A stretch of DNA of 64,000 nt from Micropterix aruncella (GCA_944548615.1 OX155971.1:26772072-26836071); one strand, 5' to 3'; shown: positions 46,804-58,729, counted from the stretch's first letter. A program made the numbers and translations. Notes: generated by a model not told the origin, from the letters alone.

Positions 46804-49748
46804 GCGAAGTAGAACTAATGTGGTAATTGTCTAAATTATTATGTTCAATGATTATCTTATTTTAGTTTCACCCATATATTTTGTGATACATTTGTTTCAG
46901 TGATACATGTGATACATTTTGTGATACATTTCACACGGACGACTTTCTGCGCGTCGAATGTAAAATGAACGGTTGTCACTTTTCCGCACTAAAACTAACT
47001 ACCGAAGATAAAGCAGCTGAATCTAAGACCGCTTGAAATGCGTTCAACCTTATTCCGACGGCTATAAGTTCGACAGAATCGTCGATCGTTCATTTCATAT
47101 TCTGCTCTTTTGTGTTTTTTTTCTAAATTTCAGCAACCTGTCGGATGCCCACCCAGATCTCCACCACTCACCGCCGCCGCCCGATCCCTTACTCGCTGCT
47201 GTCGTTAGAGAGGTATCAAAGTATTATAAAGAAATTGATTTGAAGATTTTATTACATACAACTAACGGACTTCTTGTATCTTCTAGACGTCTCCGCCATG
47301 GTCGCCTGGACTGTCCCGTCTGTTGTCGTCGCAGCTTAGAACGGTTTGTATATATAATAAATATAGTATGGCAAATTGATTTTGGAGATTCACGGAATTC
47401 TTGTATCTTTTAGACGTCATCTCCGCGGTCGAGATCTCGCTCGCCACAGCCAGGACCGTCCCATCGAGTACCTCCACCTCTACCTTTTATTTTCTAAAAT
47501 GCAATGTATTATCTTTATAATGGCTCGATTGATTGCGTTTCTTCGTAAACTAAAGTCCTGTACTATTGTAGTCCCGCAGAACTATTGTAGTCCCGCAGGT
47601 TATTCGCGTGTTAGTTTGATTTTACTATGTTCTTACGATCTAGATTATATGTACAACTTACGAGCTATGTTAGCTTCGATCTACTTTATATGTACAACTT
47701 ACAAAATTTGTTAGCGAAGTAGAACTAATGTGGTAATTGTCTAAATTATTATGTTCAATGATTATCTTATTTTAGTTTCACCCATATATTTTGTGATACA
47801 TTTGTTTCAGTGATACATGTGATACATTTTGTGATACATTTCACACGGACGACTTTCTGCGCGTCGAATGTAAAATGAACGGTTGTCACTTTTCCGCACT
47901 AAAACTAACTACCGAAGATAAAGCAGCTGAATCTAAGACCGCTTGAAATGCGTTCAACCTTATTCCGACGGCTATAAGTTCGACAGAATCGTCGATCGTT
48001 CATTTCATATTCTGCTCTTTTGTGTTTTTTTTCTAAATTTCAGCAACCTGTCGGATGCCCACCCAGATCTCCACCACTCACCGCCGCCGCCCGATCCCTT
48101 ACTCGCTGCTGTCGTTAGAGAGGTATCAAAGTATTATAAAGAAATTGATTTGAAGATTTTATTACATACAACTAACGGAATTCTTGTATCTTCTAGACGT
48201 CTCCGCCATGGTCGCCTGGACTGTCCCGTCTGTTGTCGTCGCAGCTTAGAACGGTTTGTATATATAATAAATAAAGTTTGGCAAATTGATTTTGGAGATT
48301 CACGGAATTCTTGTATCTTTTAGACGTCATCTCCGCGGTCGACATCTCGCTCGCCACAGCCAGGACCGTCCCATCGAGTACCTCCACCTCTACCTTTTAT
48401 TTTCTAAAATGCAATGTATTATCTTTATAATGGCTCGATTGATTGCGTTTCTTCGTAAACTAAAGTCCTGTACTATTGTAGTCCCGCAGAACTATTGTAG
48501 TCCCGCAGGTTATTCGCGTGTTAGTTTGATTTTACTATGTTCTTACGATCTAGATTATATGTACAACTTACGAGCTATGTTAGCTTCGATCTACTTTATA
48601 TGTACAACTTACAAAATTTGTTAGCGAAGTAGAACTAATGTGGTAATTGTCTAAATTATTATGTTCAATGATTATCTTATTTTAGTTTCACACATATATT
48701 TTGTGATACATTTGTTTCAGTGATACATGTGATACATTTTGTGATACATTTCACACGGACGACTTTCTGCGCGTCGAATGTAAAATGAACGGTTGTCACT
48801 TTTCCGCACTAAAACTAACTACCGAAGATAAAGCAGCTGAATCTAAGACCGCTTGAAATGCGTTCAACCTTATTCCGACGGCTATAAGTTCGACAGAATC
48901 GTCGATCGTTCATTTCATATTCTGCTCTTTTGTGTTTTTTTTCTAAATTTCAGCAACCTGTCGGATGCCCACCCAGATCTCCACCACTCACCGCCGCCGC
49001 CCGATCCCTTACTCGCTGCTGTCGTTAGAGAGGTATCAAAGTATTATAAAGAAATTGATTTGAAGATTTTATTACATACAACTAACGGAATTCTTGTATC
49101 TTCTAGACGTCTCCGCCATGGTCGCCTGGACTGTCCCGTCTGTTGTCGTCGCAGCTTAGAACGGTTTGTATATATAATAAATAAAGTTTGGCAAATTGAT
49201 TTTGGAGATTCACGGAATTCTTGTATCTTTTAGACGTCATCTCCGCGGTCGACATCTCGCTCGCCACAGCCAGGACCGTCCCATCGAGTACCTCCACCTC
49301 TACCTTTTATTTTCTAAAATGCAATGTATTATCTTTATAATGGCTCGATTGATTGCGTTTCTTCGTAAACTAAAGTCCTGTACTATTGTAGTCCCGCAGA
49401 ACTATTGTAGTCCCGCAGGTTATTCGCGTGTTAGTTTGATTTTACTATGTTCTTACGATCTAGATTATATGTACAACTTACGAGCTATGTTAGCTTCGAT
49501 CTACTTTATATGTACAACTTACAAAATTTGTTAGCGAAGTAGAACTAATGTGGTAATTGTCTAAATTATTATGTTCAATGATTATCTTATTTTAGTTTCA
49601 CACATATATTTTGTGATACATTTGTTTCAGTGATACATGTGATACATTTCACACGGACGACTTTCTGCGCGTCGAATGTAAAATGAACGGTTGTCACTTT
49701 TCCGCACTAAAACTAACTACCGAAGATAAAGCAGCTGAATCTAAGACC

Positions 49749-50800
49749 GATTATGAATGAATGAATGAATGAATCTAAGACCGATTATGAATGAATGAAT
49801 TAATGAATCTATCATTATCTTATTTTAGTTTCACACATATATATTTTTATACCTAACGATGAAAAAATGATAGTGGTTGTAAAAAGTCTGTTGGCTAAAA
49901 TTGTACTGTATTATCTTTGGTAGGTATATTATGTACCTAAATGTTTTGTATACCTAACATTAAAAATAGGTTTCCTCTTGATTTGCTTACTGATTCTTCT
50001 CAGAGTGGCCATTTTCGAATCAGTTGTAAGTCATAACAAAAAAAAAAATATGTTTGATTTGTGGGAAAATTGTGTTTTATTTCTTCGTATGATTTTTTGG
50101 TAAATATTTTTTTTTTGTATTTTTGTAACAATTTTTTTTTTTTATATAAAGTTTATACGTAAAATAATGAAAGAATTTATATTCTGCAAAGATTGCGTAA
50201 CATATTATGTTATTACAACCACTGCAAATTTTATCGATATTATCAAATGTGTTCGCCCATCACTAGCGGCTTTCAGCTTTTTGTATGGGAATTATTGCAA
50301 ACTTCCAGTATTATTTATTATTATTTTTACTATGAAACGTGACTGTTTAGAGTATAATAATTACTTATTGGACATATAACAAGCGCCAATATTTCAATAA
50401 ATTTCAAAAACTATTAAAGACTTCGGAATTATGACGGTTCAAAAATAGTACTGCTTTTTTGAGGACAGATTTGAAACATATTTAGTTTTCTATATCTATA
50501 AAACAAACTGGAGGTTTTTGTTCGATTTATAGCATAGTATGATATAGTAGTCGACTGATTTCAACACAATTTCAAATAAAAAGAGCCTCTAATCATTCAT
50601 AAATAAAACATACATAAAAAAAAATACTCGATAATTCATCAAAAATTTTCGTGGTTTTCATGAGCTAATATCTAAATATTTTTGTATGCTAATAAGTAAA
50701 ACGAAATAATAGTTTTGATAAAGAATATAATACAGATGACGTAAGTATTTACAATTTCTAAATAGACTTCCGTATTTTCTCGTAACACAATTATACGGCA
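49749..50800. other. AT-rich interior of the piggyBac-like element
   Basis: Starts with a duplicated (ATGA)n/CTAAGACCGATTATGAATGA motif (49749-49806). The rest is AT-rich with no transposase-like frame. Confidence 0.5.
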
Positions 50801-51047
50801 GAAATGGCGAGTTTTTTTCACTTCTTTGAAGTTCTCATATTTATTCATAATTATCCAATTGTTTTACAAAATGATATTTCAATATTCTATATTCGAAATT
50901 TCAATGCCATCATTGTACAGTTGTTCTTTTTATGATTGGTGTAGTAGTTTCGTAGTTATAGTCCTTGAAGTCGAGCGCCGTCGATGTCGCCGAAAATCCT
51001 GCAAAAGTGACAGATGATTCCATGAAAATACCCATTTACTCCAAGGG

Positions 51048-51305
51048 TTAACTCACTGGAGGAATATTACTCGAGTGAAGTCTAAAATGCTTTGGTGGCT
51101 AAAGTATTTAATGATCTCTTTACATTTTGTCTTTTATTTCTTCTTTTTACATTATTCTTGTGTTTTTTTTTCGTTTTGTTTTGTTTATTTTATCTTTTCT
51201 TTACGATAAAAAAAATGTTTGTTTGCTAATATGTATGAATGTTTGCTAATCTGACTTGTATACCAGTAAACTAATAAAATGAATATGAATATGAATATGA
51301 ATATA
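51048..51305 (+). pseudogene. LINE ORF2 C-terminus end and 3' UTR, right half
   Basis: Continuation of the LINE at 42950. After the TTAA it reads SLEEYYSSEV and stops at about 51089. An AT-rich 3' UTR ends in (ATGAAT)n at 51277-51303, a tandem-repeat tail as used by jockey/CR1-type LINEs. Confidence 0.75.
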
Positions 51306-51835
51306 ATATGAATACATATAAATACATCATAGTAGGGTTGATTGTACGGGATTGTCGTATGACAATAAACGCGCCCATTGTGCTATTTCGCAATAAAGAG
51401 TAGAATACAAAACGGACGCGTTTGACTTCGACTATTATACGGCGTTCAAATAAAGTGAGAAAGAATATTTTGCAGTAAATTCTTTTTCAATATTATTTTA
51501 TTTTTGACATTGTCACTCTTTGGTTAATTCACTTAACATGACTTTTTTCTAAACCTTAAACTCTGTTCCTAAAAAACTCTTCATCCTTAGCACCCTAAAA
51601 GTTCCAGCTCCGCGGCGACTACTGGTTCATAATATACACATTTCTGGAAAACAGTAGGGGTGAGGTCTTAAATAAGGAGGTTGTTTTAGTGTTTTAAAGA
51701 CAGCATCTTGAATGACAGCCATTGCGACTGCTGACTTGCGTGCCGGGGCCTTACCTCGGTGAAACTGAACAAGTTTCACGAGCTTTTATAATCGTTCTTC
51801 GCGTATTTCGTTATTTCGTTGCGATTTCTTTTCAT
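51306..51835. other. Unassigned spacer
   Basis: Nothing recognised. Confidence 0.4.
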
Positions 51836-51838
51836 TTA

Positions 51839-52577
51839 TCTATACTAATATTATAAAGAAGTAAAGTTTGTGACGTTTTAGGAAGTAATCTACTGAACAG
51901 ATTTTGAAAATTCTTTTACCGATAGAAAGCCACGTTATTTGTGAGTGTCATAGGCTATAAATTAATCCGAAAAATAAAAAGACTTTTTCGTGGTAGTCAG
52001 ATTTGCAAAGTAAGTCGTAGAATAAGCGGTCGAACGAAGAGGTTTCTAACTAACGCTGCCTTAACGATGAGAGATATATGATTAAGTTCTAGAGAAAAGT
52101 TATAGAGCTTGATAATGCCTACAAAAAAGTCAGGAACAGCATATGCATAACTTTTATATTTAAGTCACAAAAAGTAGTATTTTATATTAAAAAAATAATT
52201 TAAATGGTTAGGACATGTTTATTGGTCATATTATCAACAATTATGAATTCTTATCAAAATAAGAAAATTTATCGACTCAAGTGTTTAAAACAAAATACTT
52301 TTCCCTTTTACTGCATATAATTTCCCTTTTACTGCATAAATAGTTAAAGAGATAATACGCACACAAATAAAACACTCACGAGAAGACACTCACAAATAAC
52401 GGTATTATAGTCAAATTGGCATGCAAATACATACATACATATGCAGTAAAAATATAACCCTTCTTTTTTGGCAGTCAGGAAATAAATCATAGCACTCAGT
52501 ACTAACCGAACCACACTCATAATTTCATCACAGGTAAAAAGTTTTACCGCCCAACGAAGTGGGCACGGGTCAGCTAG
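51839..52577 (+). mobile_element. Non-autonomous Helitron (739 bp)
   Basis: Starts TCTATACTAATATTATAAAG between A/T, ends with the hairpin GCCCA-acgaag-TGGGC, then CAGCTAG before T. Different subfamily from the 219-bp copies (longer, GTAATCTACTGAACAGATTT block). A 164-codon open stretch overlaps its right end on the minus strand, with no Rep/helicase motif; likely chance. Confidence 0.85.
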
Positions 52578-53445
52578 TTCGTATATAAAGTCACCGCAAT
52601 AGAAGGTTCGTGCTGGATGTATGCAGCAGTTACTAACATTTAACTGTCCCAGAAAAAAAGAGCTGATGATCAAACCAGCGGATCGAATTGCCTTGAATTT
52701 CTTAAGGTTGAAAATAACTGTCTCTTCCAAATCATGATCTACTAGTATAGATATACTTGTTGTATCAAGTATATAGAGCTTTGCAAAATCCTCAGTCTTG
52801 TTTGTTTTTGCACGTCTGTAAACATTCTGGGTACCCAACGCGCGGATTCCTATTCATCTCCAAGAGACCACATAAAATACTATGCGTACCACCAACCAAA
52901 ATCTTCAATTCTTCAGTAATAAAACTCACTATAACACGATAACCTACTAAACAAATTTTAAACATTTTTAACCATTTCTTCGGTTACAAATCTTATAGGG
53001 CGTAAAAAGCGAGTGATTTTTTGTGGATGTTCTTTCTCGCTTAAACTTCGCACACTAACAGTCTAACGTAGTCGGAGAAATCACTCCTAATTTTCTTGGT
53101 AAATCTTGAACTGATGATCCCGTAATAAAAAAAAATATCAAGTCATATACTTAATCACCGAGCGAACTTCTATTATCTTGATGTCCGCAAACACATTACT
53201 CTAATTTAATAATTAAAAAATAATGTTAGCAATGCCTTCTAGTATTGATTACTTTTAATTTCCTGTCCCATTTACACCTTGATTTTAACGCCCCTATCTC
53301 GTCGCTTGACAAATCTATATCTTTGCCGGACTCTATATTTGCAAATATAGGATGTGCTCAATCTCTCCCAACTCAACCATATTATGTAAATGGTGTTTAT
53401 ATGACATATTATATGAATATAAAATTGAAGACTATCGCGGTTGTT
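52578..53445. other. Unassigned spacer
   Basis: Nothing recognised. Confidence 0.35.
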
Positions 53446-53449
53446 TGAC

Positions 53450-53664
53450 ATTATAAATAGGATAGAAAACGAATTTACTGCGTGAAATTTTTAGGACCCG
53501 ACGTTTCGGTCACGTTGCAGCCGCCGTTCTCTAGGGTAGACTGGACAACGGCGGGTCCAGTCCGGGACAACAGTCTACCCTAGACAACGGCGGCTGCAAC
53601 GTCACCGAAACGTCGGGTCCTACAAATTTCACGCGGTAAATTCGTTTTCTATCCTATTTATAAT
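53450..53664. mobile_element. Foldback (palindromic) MITE, copy 2
   Basis: ATTATAAATAGGATAGAAAA and its reverse complement close a 215-bp palindrome with ~95-bp arms, same family as 17499. The centre has an extra TGGACAACGGCGGGTCCAG hairpin insertion. The 30 bp left of both copies are also shared (GAAGACTATCGCGGTTGTTT), so the element may extend further left. Confidence 0.9.
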
Positions 53665-53669
53665 ATTAT

Positions 53670-54155
53670 ATGAAGTTATTGTAAATTAATAAATAAAATA
53701 AATAAAAATAAAATATGCGGCATCTACTTCTGAATGAATTTATTTATCACCAGTGATGTGGGGACGTTCGCTTCTGCAGCTTTGTACCATTATGTTACAG
53801 GCGCGGATCAAGCTGAAGCCCTTAGTTTGCGAGGAAGATTCGACGATAGAAACCTGAATACAAATAAAGGGCGGCCCCAAAGTGGAATACAAATAGGGCG
53901 CTCCTGCGCTACGTCAGCGGGTTGAAACTTATGTGAGGGCATCAGAAATGAAAAATGAATTGCTTAACGACCTAACTGAAGTCTATTCCGCTTCCACCGT
54001 AAGTGATGCCGTCGCAACCGTTTCAGATGAGTGATTGAATTATTTTTTCGCTATGCTGACATTAAAACCACAAAATACGATTTATATGCTAGATACTCGT
54101 ACATATATTGTGGATAAGCAATATGTGTAAAAATACTGTGAAATAATTTGTCTAT
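53670..54155. other. Unassigned spacer
   Basis: Nothing recognised. Confidence 0.35.
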
Positions 54156-54159
54156 CTGG

Positions 54160-54880
54160 GATCCATGATATGCAACGACGGAAACTGCAAAAAAGAGATC
54201 TCACGAAGAAGCCAAATGGCAAGGTCGGCCAGGAAAGCTAGAAGGCTGTGGAAGAATCGGGGAATTAACAAAAATATTAAGGAAATTAGAAGAAGCGTAC
54301 TAAGGTCAGGCTGGTTCGAGCTCTGGTTTTCTCGATCTTTCTCTATGCATCGGAGACACGGCTCCTGAAGGCGCGGATTGCACCAAAATCGATGAACTGG
54401 GGATGTGGTGTTGGCGTAAAATGCTAGGACAGCACGCTGCACCAACAAATCTGTCATCGAAGAACTTGGCATCCAAGTGAGGCTCTTCACCGACTTTCTC
54501 AGCCGGGAATCGAACCCGGAACCTAACGTAACCTTTGCTACTGGGCCGTGTACATGAGGAAAGAGAGTTTATGCATGAGAAGGGTCCTGCAGTACTTCGG
54601 TCATGGTGCCAGGGGAAACCTAGAGAATCTGGAGAAAATGCTTTCTGGGGGTCAAGTGGAGGGAAGAAGAAGCAGAGGCAGATCACCGGCCAGATCAATC
54701 GACCTCATAAAAGGAGTAACAAAATGGTAGTAGCAATGCAAGTAACAAATGGAAGTAACATCTCCGACCCGCCATGCAGAAGACAGGTTGAAGTGGAGGA
54801 GCCTCGTAGGCAAACTGTTGTCTAGTGGCCACGATCCTCAGTAATGAGGGAACGACGGAGAAGAAAAAGAAGTATAAAAT
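54160..54880 (+). pseudogene. RTE-type LINE ORF2 C-terminal fragment
   Basis: Plus strand reads ICNDGNCKKEISRRSQMARS and ARRLWKNRGINKNIK (thumb), then after frame breaks SETRLLKAR-type, DELGMWCWRKML, then RVLQYFGHGARGNLENLEK and GRRSRGRSPARSIDLIKGVT. These are RTE-like C-terminal motifs. Ends with TTGTCTAGTGGCCACGATCC and an AAGAAAAAGAAGTATAAAATAA tail-like region. Interrupted by a SINE at 54496. Confidence 0.7.
54496..54553 (-). mobile_element. tRNA-derived SINE (partial, reverse)
   Basis: Reverse strand: TGTACACGGCCCAGTAGC head as in the copy at 42627, A-box-like TAGCAAAGG and a perfect B box GGTTCGATTCC (in GGGTTCGATTCCCGG). Inserted in the RTE frame; no TSD identified. Confidence 0.6.
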
Positions 54881-54884
54881 AAGT

Positions 54885-55715
54885 TTATTAGTACATATCA
54901 GACAACCTCGACAAGGCGAATCTACAGACCTATAACTAAAATAAATAGATACATACGGGGAAATCATATTACGTGCAGCAAACAAAAATCCGGGAAAGGA
55001 GAAACAACCAAGAGAAATACCTTTTTTTCTTTTCGAAGAAACTCAATTAAATTAAAGTATTTTAATAGTCGCATAGACCAATCTTAAAACGGTAATTTCA
55101 ATACAATGATAGCTTTGTTAAAATGGCCGTTTTGATCGCTTCGCCTTGAAACGATCGTTCTTGAAACGCTTACCACGCAATTCATATTATTCGCGGAATG
55201 TGAAAAATAATCATTTGGGGTCAGGTTAAGACTGTTCGTAAGATGGTCTGTCAACTTGATGTTTCCATGCTTCTTAGTTTTACGAGCAGTGTAATAACTC
55301 CCTACGGAGTTCGATTATATTTTTTGGTAAAAGCAGACCATCAGGCCCAAGCTGCCTGGGAACCAAACCTACAGGGTGTGATAGCCGTTCTGTGCTAACC
55401 TGTGTGGTAGCTTGTGGTAGTTCTGTGTGGTAACCGATCTATGGTGGCCGATCTACGTTCCTCTAAAGAAATGTTGGATACATCCTTGAGACGAACTACT
55501 TTTCAATACTTTGCGATGAAGGATGTCAAGATTAGCCTCTTTTTCGAAGACTCAAACAGGTTAATATCAATTTTTTGGTGTTCATTTCCGGGCATGCCTA
55601 CGATTCATCACCTTAGGCAATGCTAAAATTTGCATATGTCGTCCCTTTAGGATTTTTTTTATTAATTTTCGTCCCGTTATCGAGTCGTATCGAAGGAGAT
55701 CGCCCAGAGGAAATA
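54885..55715. other. Unassigned spacer
   Basis: Nothing recognised. Confidence 0.35.
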
Positions 55716-55733
55716 TCGATACCCAGGCCATAT

Positions 55734-56395
55734 ATTGAGATGTCAACCACAACGGGCGAACCCGTCACCGCAGGACGTTTTAACGATTCATCGTTCTATC
55801 GACCGTGCAGTGAGCGTAGAAGACTTTGGACATAACAATCCGACGTCTAGCTACGCCACAACCCGTTAGAGACCAACGCCTTACCGCGAGTAGCCAGGTA
55901 TGTTACCTGGCGGGCGGCACTCGCGCCCTAACTACCAATTGTGACCAGATTTCTCCGGTCTCACGATTGGTTCCGAGTTCGAGGTCGCTTGCGCGGTCCT
56001 CTCTCTTACGAAGCGGTGAGACGGAGTGCACCGAATCTATCGCGGACCAAGGCGTCCTTTGCCCGACTCTGAACCGGGATCGGATGGCCAATGGTCATTT
56101 CAAGAGCAGTCGCCGTAAGGTAGACAACTGACCCCGCTCTATAGGAAACAATACAGTTCCCAGACCCCCCGATTGTTAGTCGGAGAGCACAATCGATTGG
56201 CTTGCGCCGCTCGGTGCGCAGACCGTCCAGGAGCGCCAGAGGATTGTTCCCAGGGGAGACTGGTTGACCCAGTGTCCTACCCAGGCTCGCACCCCATGCG
56301 TGGAGGCCATCGGATGGGTGTTGACCCGTGAGTGTGACCGACCCTGAAACAGAATGGGTCTTCGTGGCCAACTCAGCAAGGGCCCATTAGCTCCC
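55734..56395 (-). mobile_element. Family B full-length copy (TSD ACCCAGGCCATAT)
   Basis: 662 bp reverse copy flanked by the 13-bp duplication ACCCAGGCCATAT (55721-55733, 56396-56408). Very close to the copy at 37123 (long exact stretches such as TTTCAAGAGCAGTCGCC), so both moved fairly recently. Confidence 0.9.
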
Positions 56396-56409
56396 ACCCA
56401 GGCCATATC

Positions 56410-56815
56410 CTCGGAGTTTCAGTTTCGTTTCGAGCTGCTTTCGAGAGATATTTCGAGTAATTACGAATCATTTCCGGTCTTTGGATGGGGCCCCTACCGA
56501 CTTGCCACATCCAAATTTGCCGCCTCCTATTTCGCTGCAGAGTGAACTTTCCAGATTTGCCGCACCTAAATTTACCGCTTCCAATTGCTTGTATCCAGAT
56601 TTGCCGCATACAGATTTTCGCAACGTAAAAATGTTAGACATAGATTTGGTGTTTTCCCCATGCAATTGTTTATAATGCGACGTTTTCATGATGCAATGTA
56701 AATTGCAATGCTCTGGCGGGCGAATTAAATTTCATTGGATATACGTTCGAGCGTTGTAACTCCAAGAGACACCAACTTACCTGAAACTATTGAGCGAGCG
56801 ACTGCTTGTTTAGTG
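56410..56815. repeat. Spacer with CCAGATTTGCCGC minisatellite
   Basis: 56500-56625 has about five imperfect units of 20-30 bp built on CCAAATTTGCCGCCTCC / CCAGATTTGCCGCACC. The rest is unassigned. Confidence 0.6.
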
Positions 56816-57360
56816 TGTGAGGGACCACCCCTCACTAGACTCCAAATTATTCGGTGTGAGGTGGTTGCATAAACTTACGAGTTATCTCCGTATTGAAAGG
56901 GGGTTTTGAATGAAGTAGAAGGTATTTATTGATTGAAAGTTTGATATTGCCAGTTATAACGCTTGCCGAATAGGTTTATCGAGACGCGAGAGTTGCGCGA
57001 CGGAGATTATACGGGAATAGTGGATGAGGGATTCTTTCCCAGTCACGAGGACTGGGAAAGGTAAGGAAAGGAAACCAAAGAGCCGAACCCATTGACCTAA
57101 CTCATGAGAGAGAGTGCCGGGTATGCCGTCGCAACTTTGGGGGAAGGTGATCACTCGGGGAATGATACTTTGGTTGCTTTTTCGCCGGTTTATATAGGCC
57201 GGGAAATGATGCGATCCGAAATATTCCGAGTAAAAGTATTGTTTCATCGTGCTTATTCATCGCTCCACGGGTTAAAATAATAGCTGAATTGTGTCAGTGT
57301 ATTTCACTGGAAATCGATGCATTTGTTGATCGTATGTAATGGTACCTAAGGGCCATTACA
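56816..57360. mobile_element. Solo LTR, copy 3 (TSD AGTG)
   Basis: 545 bp, TGTGAGGGACCACCCC to GGGCCATTACA, flanked by AGTG (56812-56815 and 57361-57364). Same family as 38765-39374, with a TTTATATAGG TATA-like box. Confidence 0.88.
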
Positions 57361-57965
57361 AGTGGTAGGCTGAAGCCCATCTTTACACAATTCAACCCAA
57401 ATAGCTATCATCCCTTGATCAATATGTATCATACAATTTCTGGCCGCAAGACTACCAGAAATCTATATTGAAAGAGGAAGAGTTACAGAATTTGGATGAT
57501 GTGAAGGGGGGGGGGGGGTTCATAATACCCATACCACTGTGTAAGTAGAGCGAAGAGAAGGCGAATGCAGCTATCAAAGTAATTAAAAATTTCAGCAGAA
57601 TTTAAGTGAAATTAGCGCATGACGTCGTGGTCAATCCCGCGTCTCTTCCATGCGCCCTTCCCAGGCTTTACTTTCAAGAACCGTATGCCGCGGTAAGCTT
57701 CTCCTTTGTGGCTTCAGAACAACTTCTCGCCCAGATAAAAAGCCGCTAAATGTAATTATACTTTCATTGTTCATTCCATTATTTGTACTTAAAATGCTAT
57801 TTTCAGTGCATAATTCGCACTGAAAATAGCATCGCCTTAAGTCGTGACAGAAAATTATACTATCTGTACTTACATATATACTAGACTCTTTCAAAATGTG
57901 ACTTTAGAAGGACTTTCATGTTTTTAGGATGGTTTGTGTCATTCGGGATTGCGGAATATATAACT
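57361..57965. other. Spacer with poly-G and a hairpin
   Basis: A pure G run of about a dozen bases lies at ~57506-57518. 57795-57831 is a hairpin with 15-bp arms (TGCTATTTTCAGTGC and its complement). Otherwise nothing recognised. Confidence 0.6.
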
Positions 57966-57969
57966 CGGT

Positions 57970-58270
57970 GGAGATTTATTATTATTTATTTATTTTAGTA
58001 ATGTACAGCGGTTTGCAACAAGCGTAACACTAAACTTAGGTAATATGTAATAACAATGAATAAAATTTAGCTTAAAATAGAATAAACTCACAGCAAGTTG
58101 TATCTCGATTATAGTGAAGATCGGTCCCATGCCGCCCAACTAAGTGAAACCTTGTTCTAGGGTAAACAGTTTAAACATATAAAAGTTATATTAAACATAT
58201 AAAAGATAGTAAGATTACTTAATTATGAGTACCTGTATAAATATAAAGACAGTAAAAAAATGTTGAAAAG
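57970..58270 (-). repeat. LINE 3' end (stem-loop type)
   Basis: ATTTATTTATTTTAG tail, AT-rich UTR, then CCGCCCAACTAAG...CTTGTTCTAGGGT at 58133-58163 as in the other LINE ends. No coding part identified. Confidence 0.45.
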
Positions 58271-58489
58271 GAGTATCGTATTGGCCAGGACGATTATTAT
58301 ACACGAGAGAGTGTATTCGAGAATGATTTAGTCCAGCGTCTCTCCGTCAGAATGTCTATCAGCCTGTGCTGTCTGATCTAGTAGAGTCGCGCTAGGCTTT
58401 ATATAGGGCGGCACGACGCCTAAGTGGAGTGGACTTAAGATCATGATATATGTGACCATAGACGGTCATATAGAATGGTTTCAAATCAT

Positions 58490-58723
58490 TAAATCATATT
58501 TATTTTTAAATAACCCGTTTAGGGTGTACAAAATACAGACATGAAATAAACAACTTAAATTTAGCAATTAAATAAAATAAAATAACATAAATCCCTAAGT
58601 TAAAACTCACTCAAATTGTATAAAGATTTAGATAACAAATATTGTTTAGTTCGTTTTTAAAACTCAACATTATTATTATTATATTTTAAGTTTTTTGTCA
58701 GCTTGTTATAGAAATGTTATAAA
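58490..58723 (-). repeat. Possible LINE 3' end
   Basis: ATATTTATTTTTAAATAACC tail-like start and AT-rich body; truncated at the next element. Confidence 0.3.
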
Positions 58724-58729
58724 ATCGAT

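Larger units (their letters stand above)
46199..49748 (+). repeat. 910-bp tandem array, about 3.9 units
   Basis: Unit starts at TTGTGTTTTTTTTCTAAA: 46199, 47109, 48019 and 48929; last unit stops near 49748, where TATGAATGAATGAATGAAT repeats begin. Period is exactly 910 bp. Units 1 and 2 share diagnostic variants (ACGGACTTC, ATAAATATAGTATGG, GTCGAGATC, CACCCATATA) and units 3 and 4 share others (ACGGAATTC, ATAAATAAAGTTTGG, GTCGACATC, CACACATATA). Unit 4 also lacks 13 bp in the GTGATACATTT run. Identity looks above 99%, so expansion is recent. Each unit contains exon-like blocks (next entries). Confidence 0.95.
43257..51047 (+). mobile_element. 7.8-kb piggyBac-like element (TSD TTAA)
   Basis: Bounded by TTAA at 43253-43256 and 51048-51051. 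Left end CCCTTTGAGTATGATACG and right end (reversed) CCCTTGGAGTAAATGGG are imperfect inverted repeats. The left end has an internal second copy of ATACGACCGAATTTGGTTC. A 306-bp MITE at 61143 carries both ends. The interrupted LINE frame resumes exactly across the TTAA, which proves the boundaries. TTAA duplication and CCC ends are piggyBac hallmarks. No transposase catalytic domain is found. Inside: a possible first exon, a family B copy with a hAT element, and a four-unit 910-bp array. Confidence 0.88.

Noticed and set aside
46373..49297. 64-codon minus-strand frames repeated every 910 bp
   Set aside because: Shadow of the plus-strand GC-rich exon-like blocks; repeated only because the array is.
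46199..49748. Centromeric-type satellite
   Set aside because: Only four units, inside a bounded transposon.
43257..51047. Host gene with TEs in its intron
   Set aside because: The borders are transposon ends with TTAA and the surrounding LINE frame is continuous across them, so the block arrived as a unit.
52344..52838. 164-codon minus-strand frame
   Set aside because: Overlaps the Helitron 3' end and flank, no domain, low-complexity hydrophobic tail.
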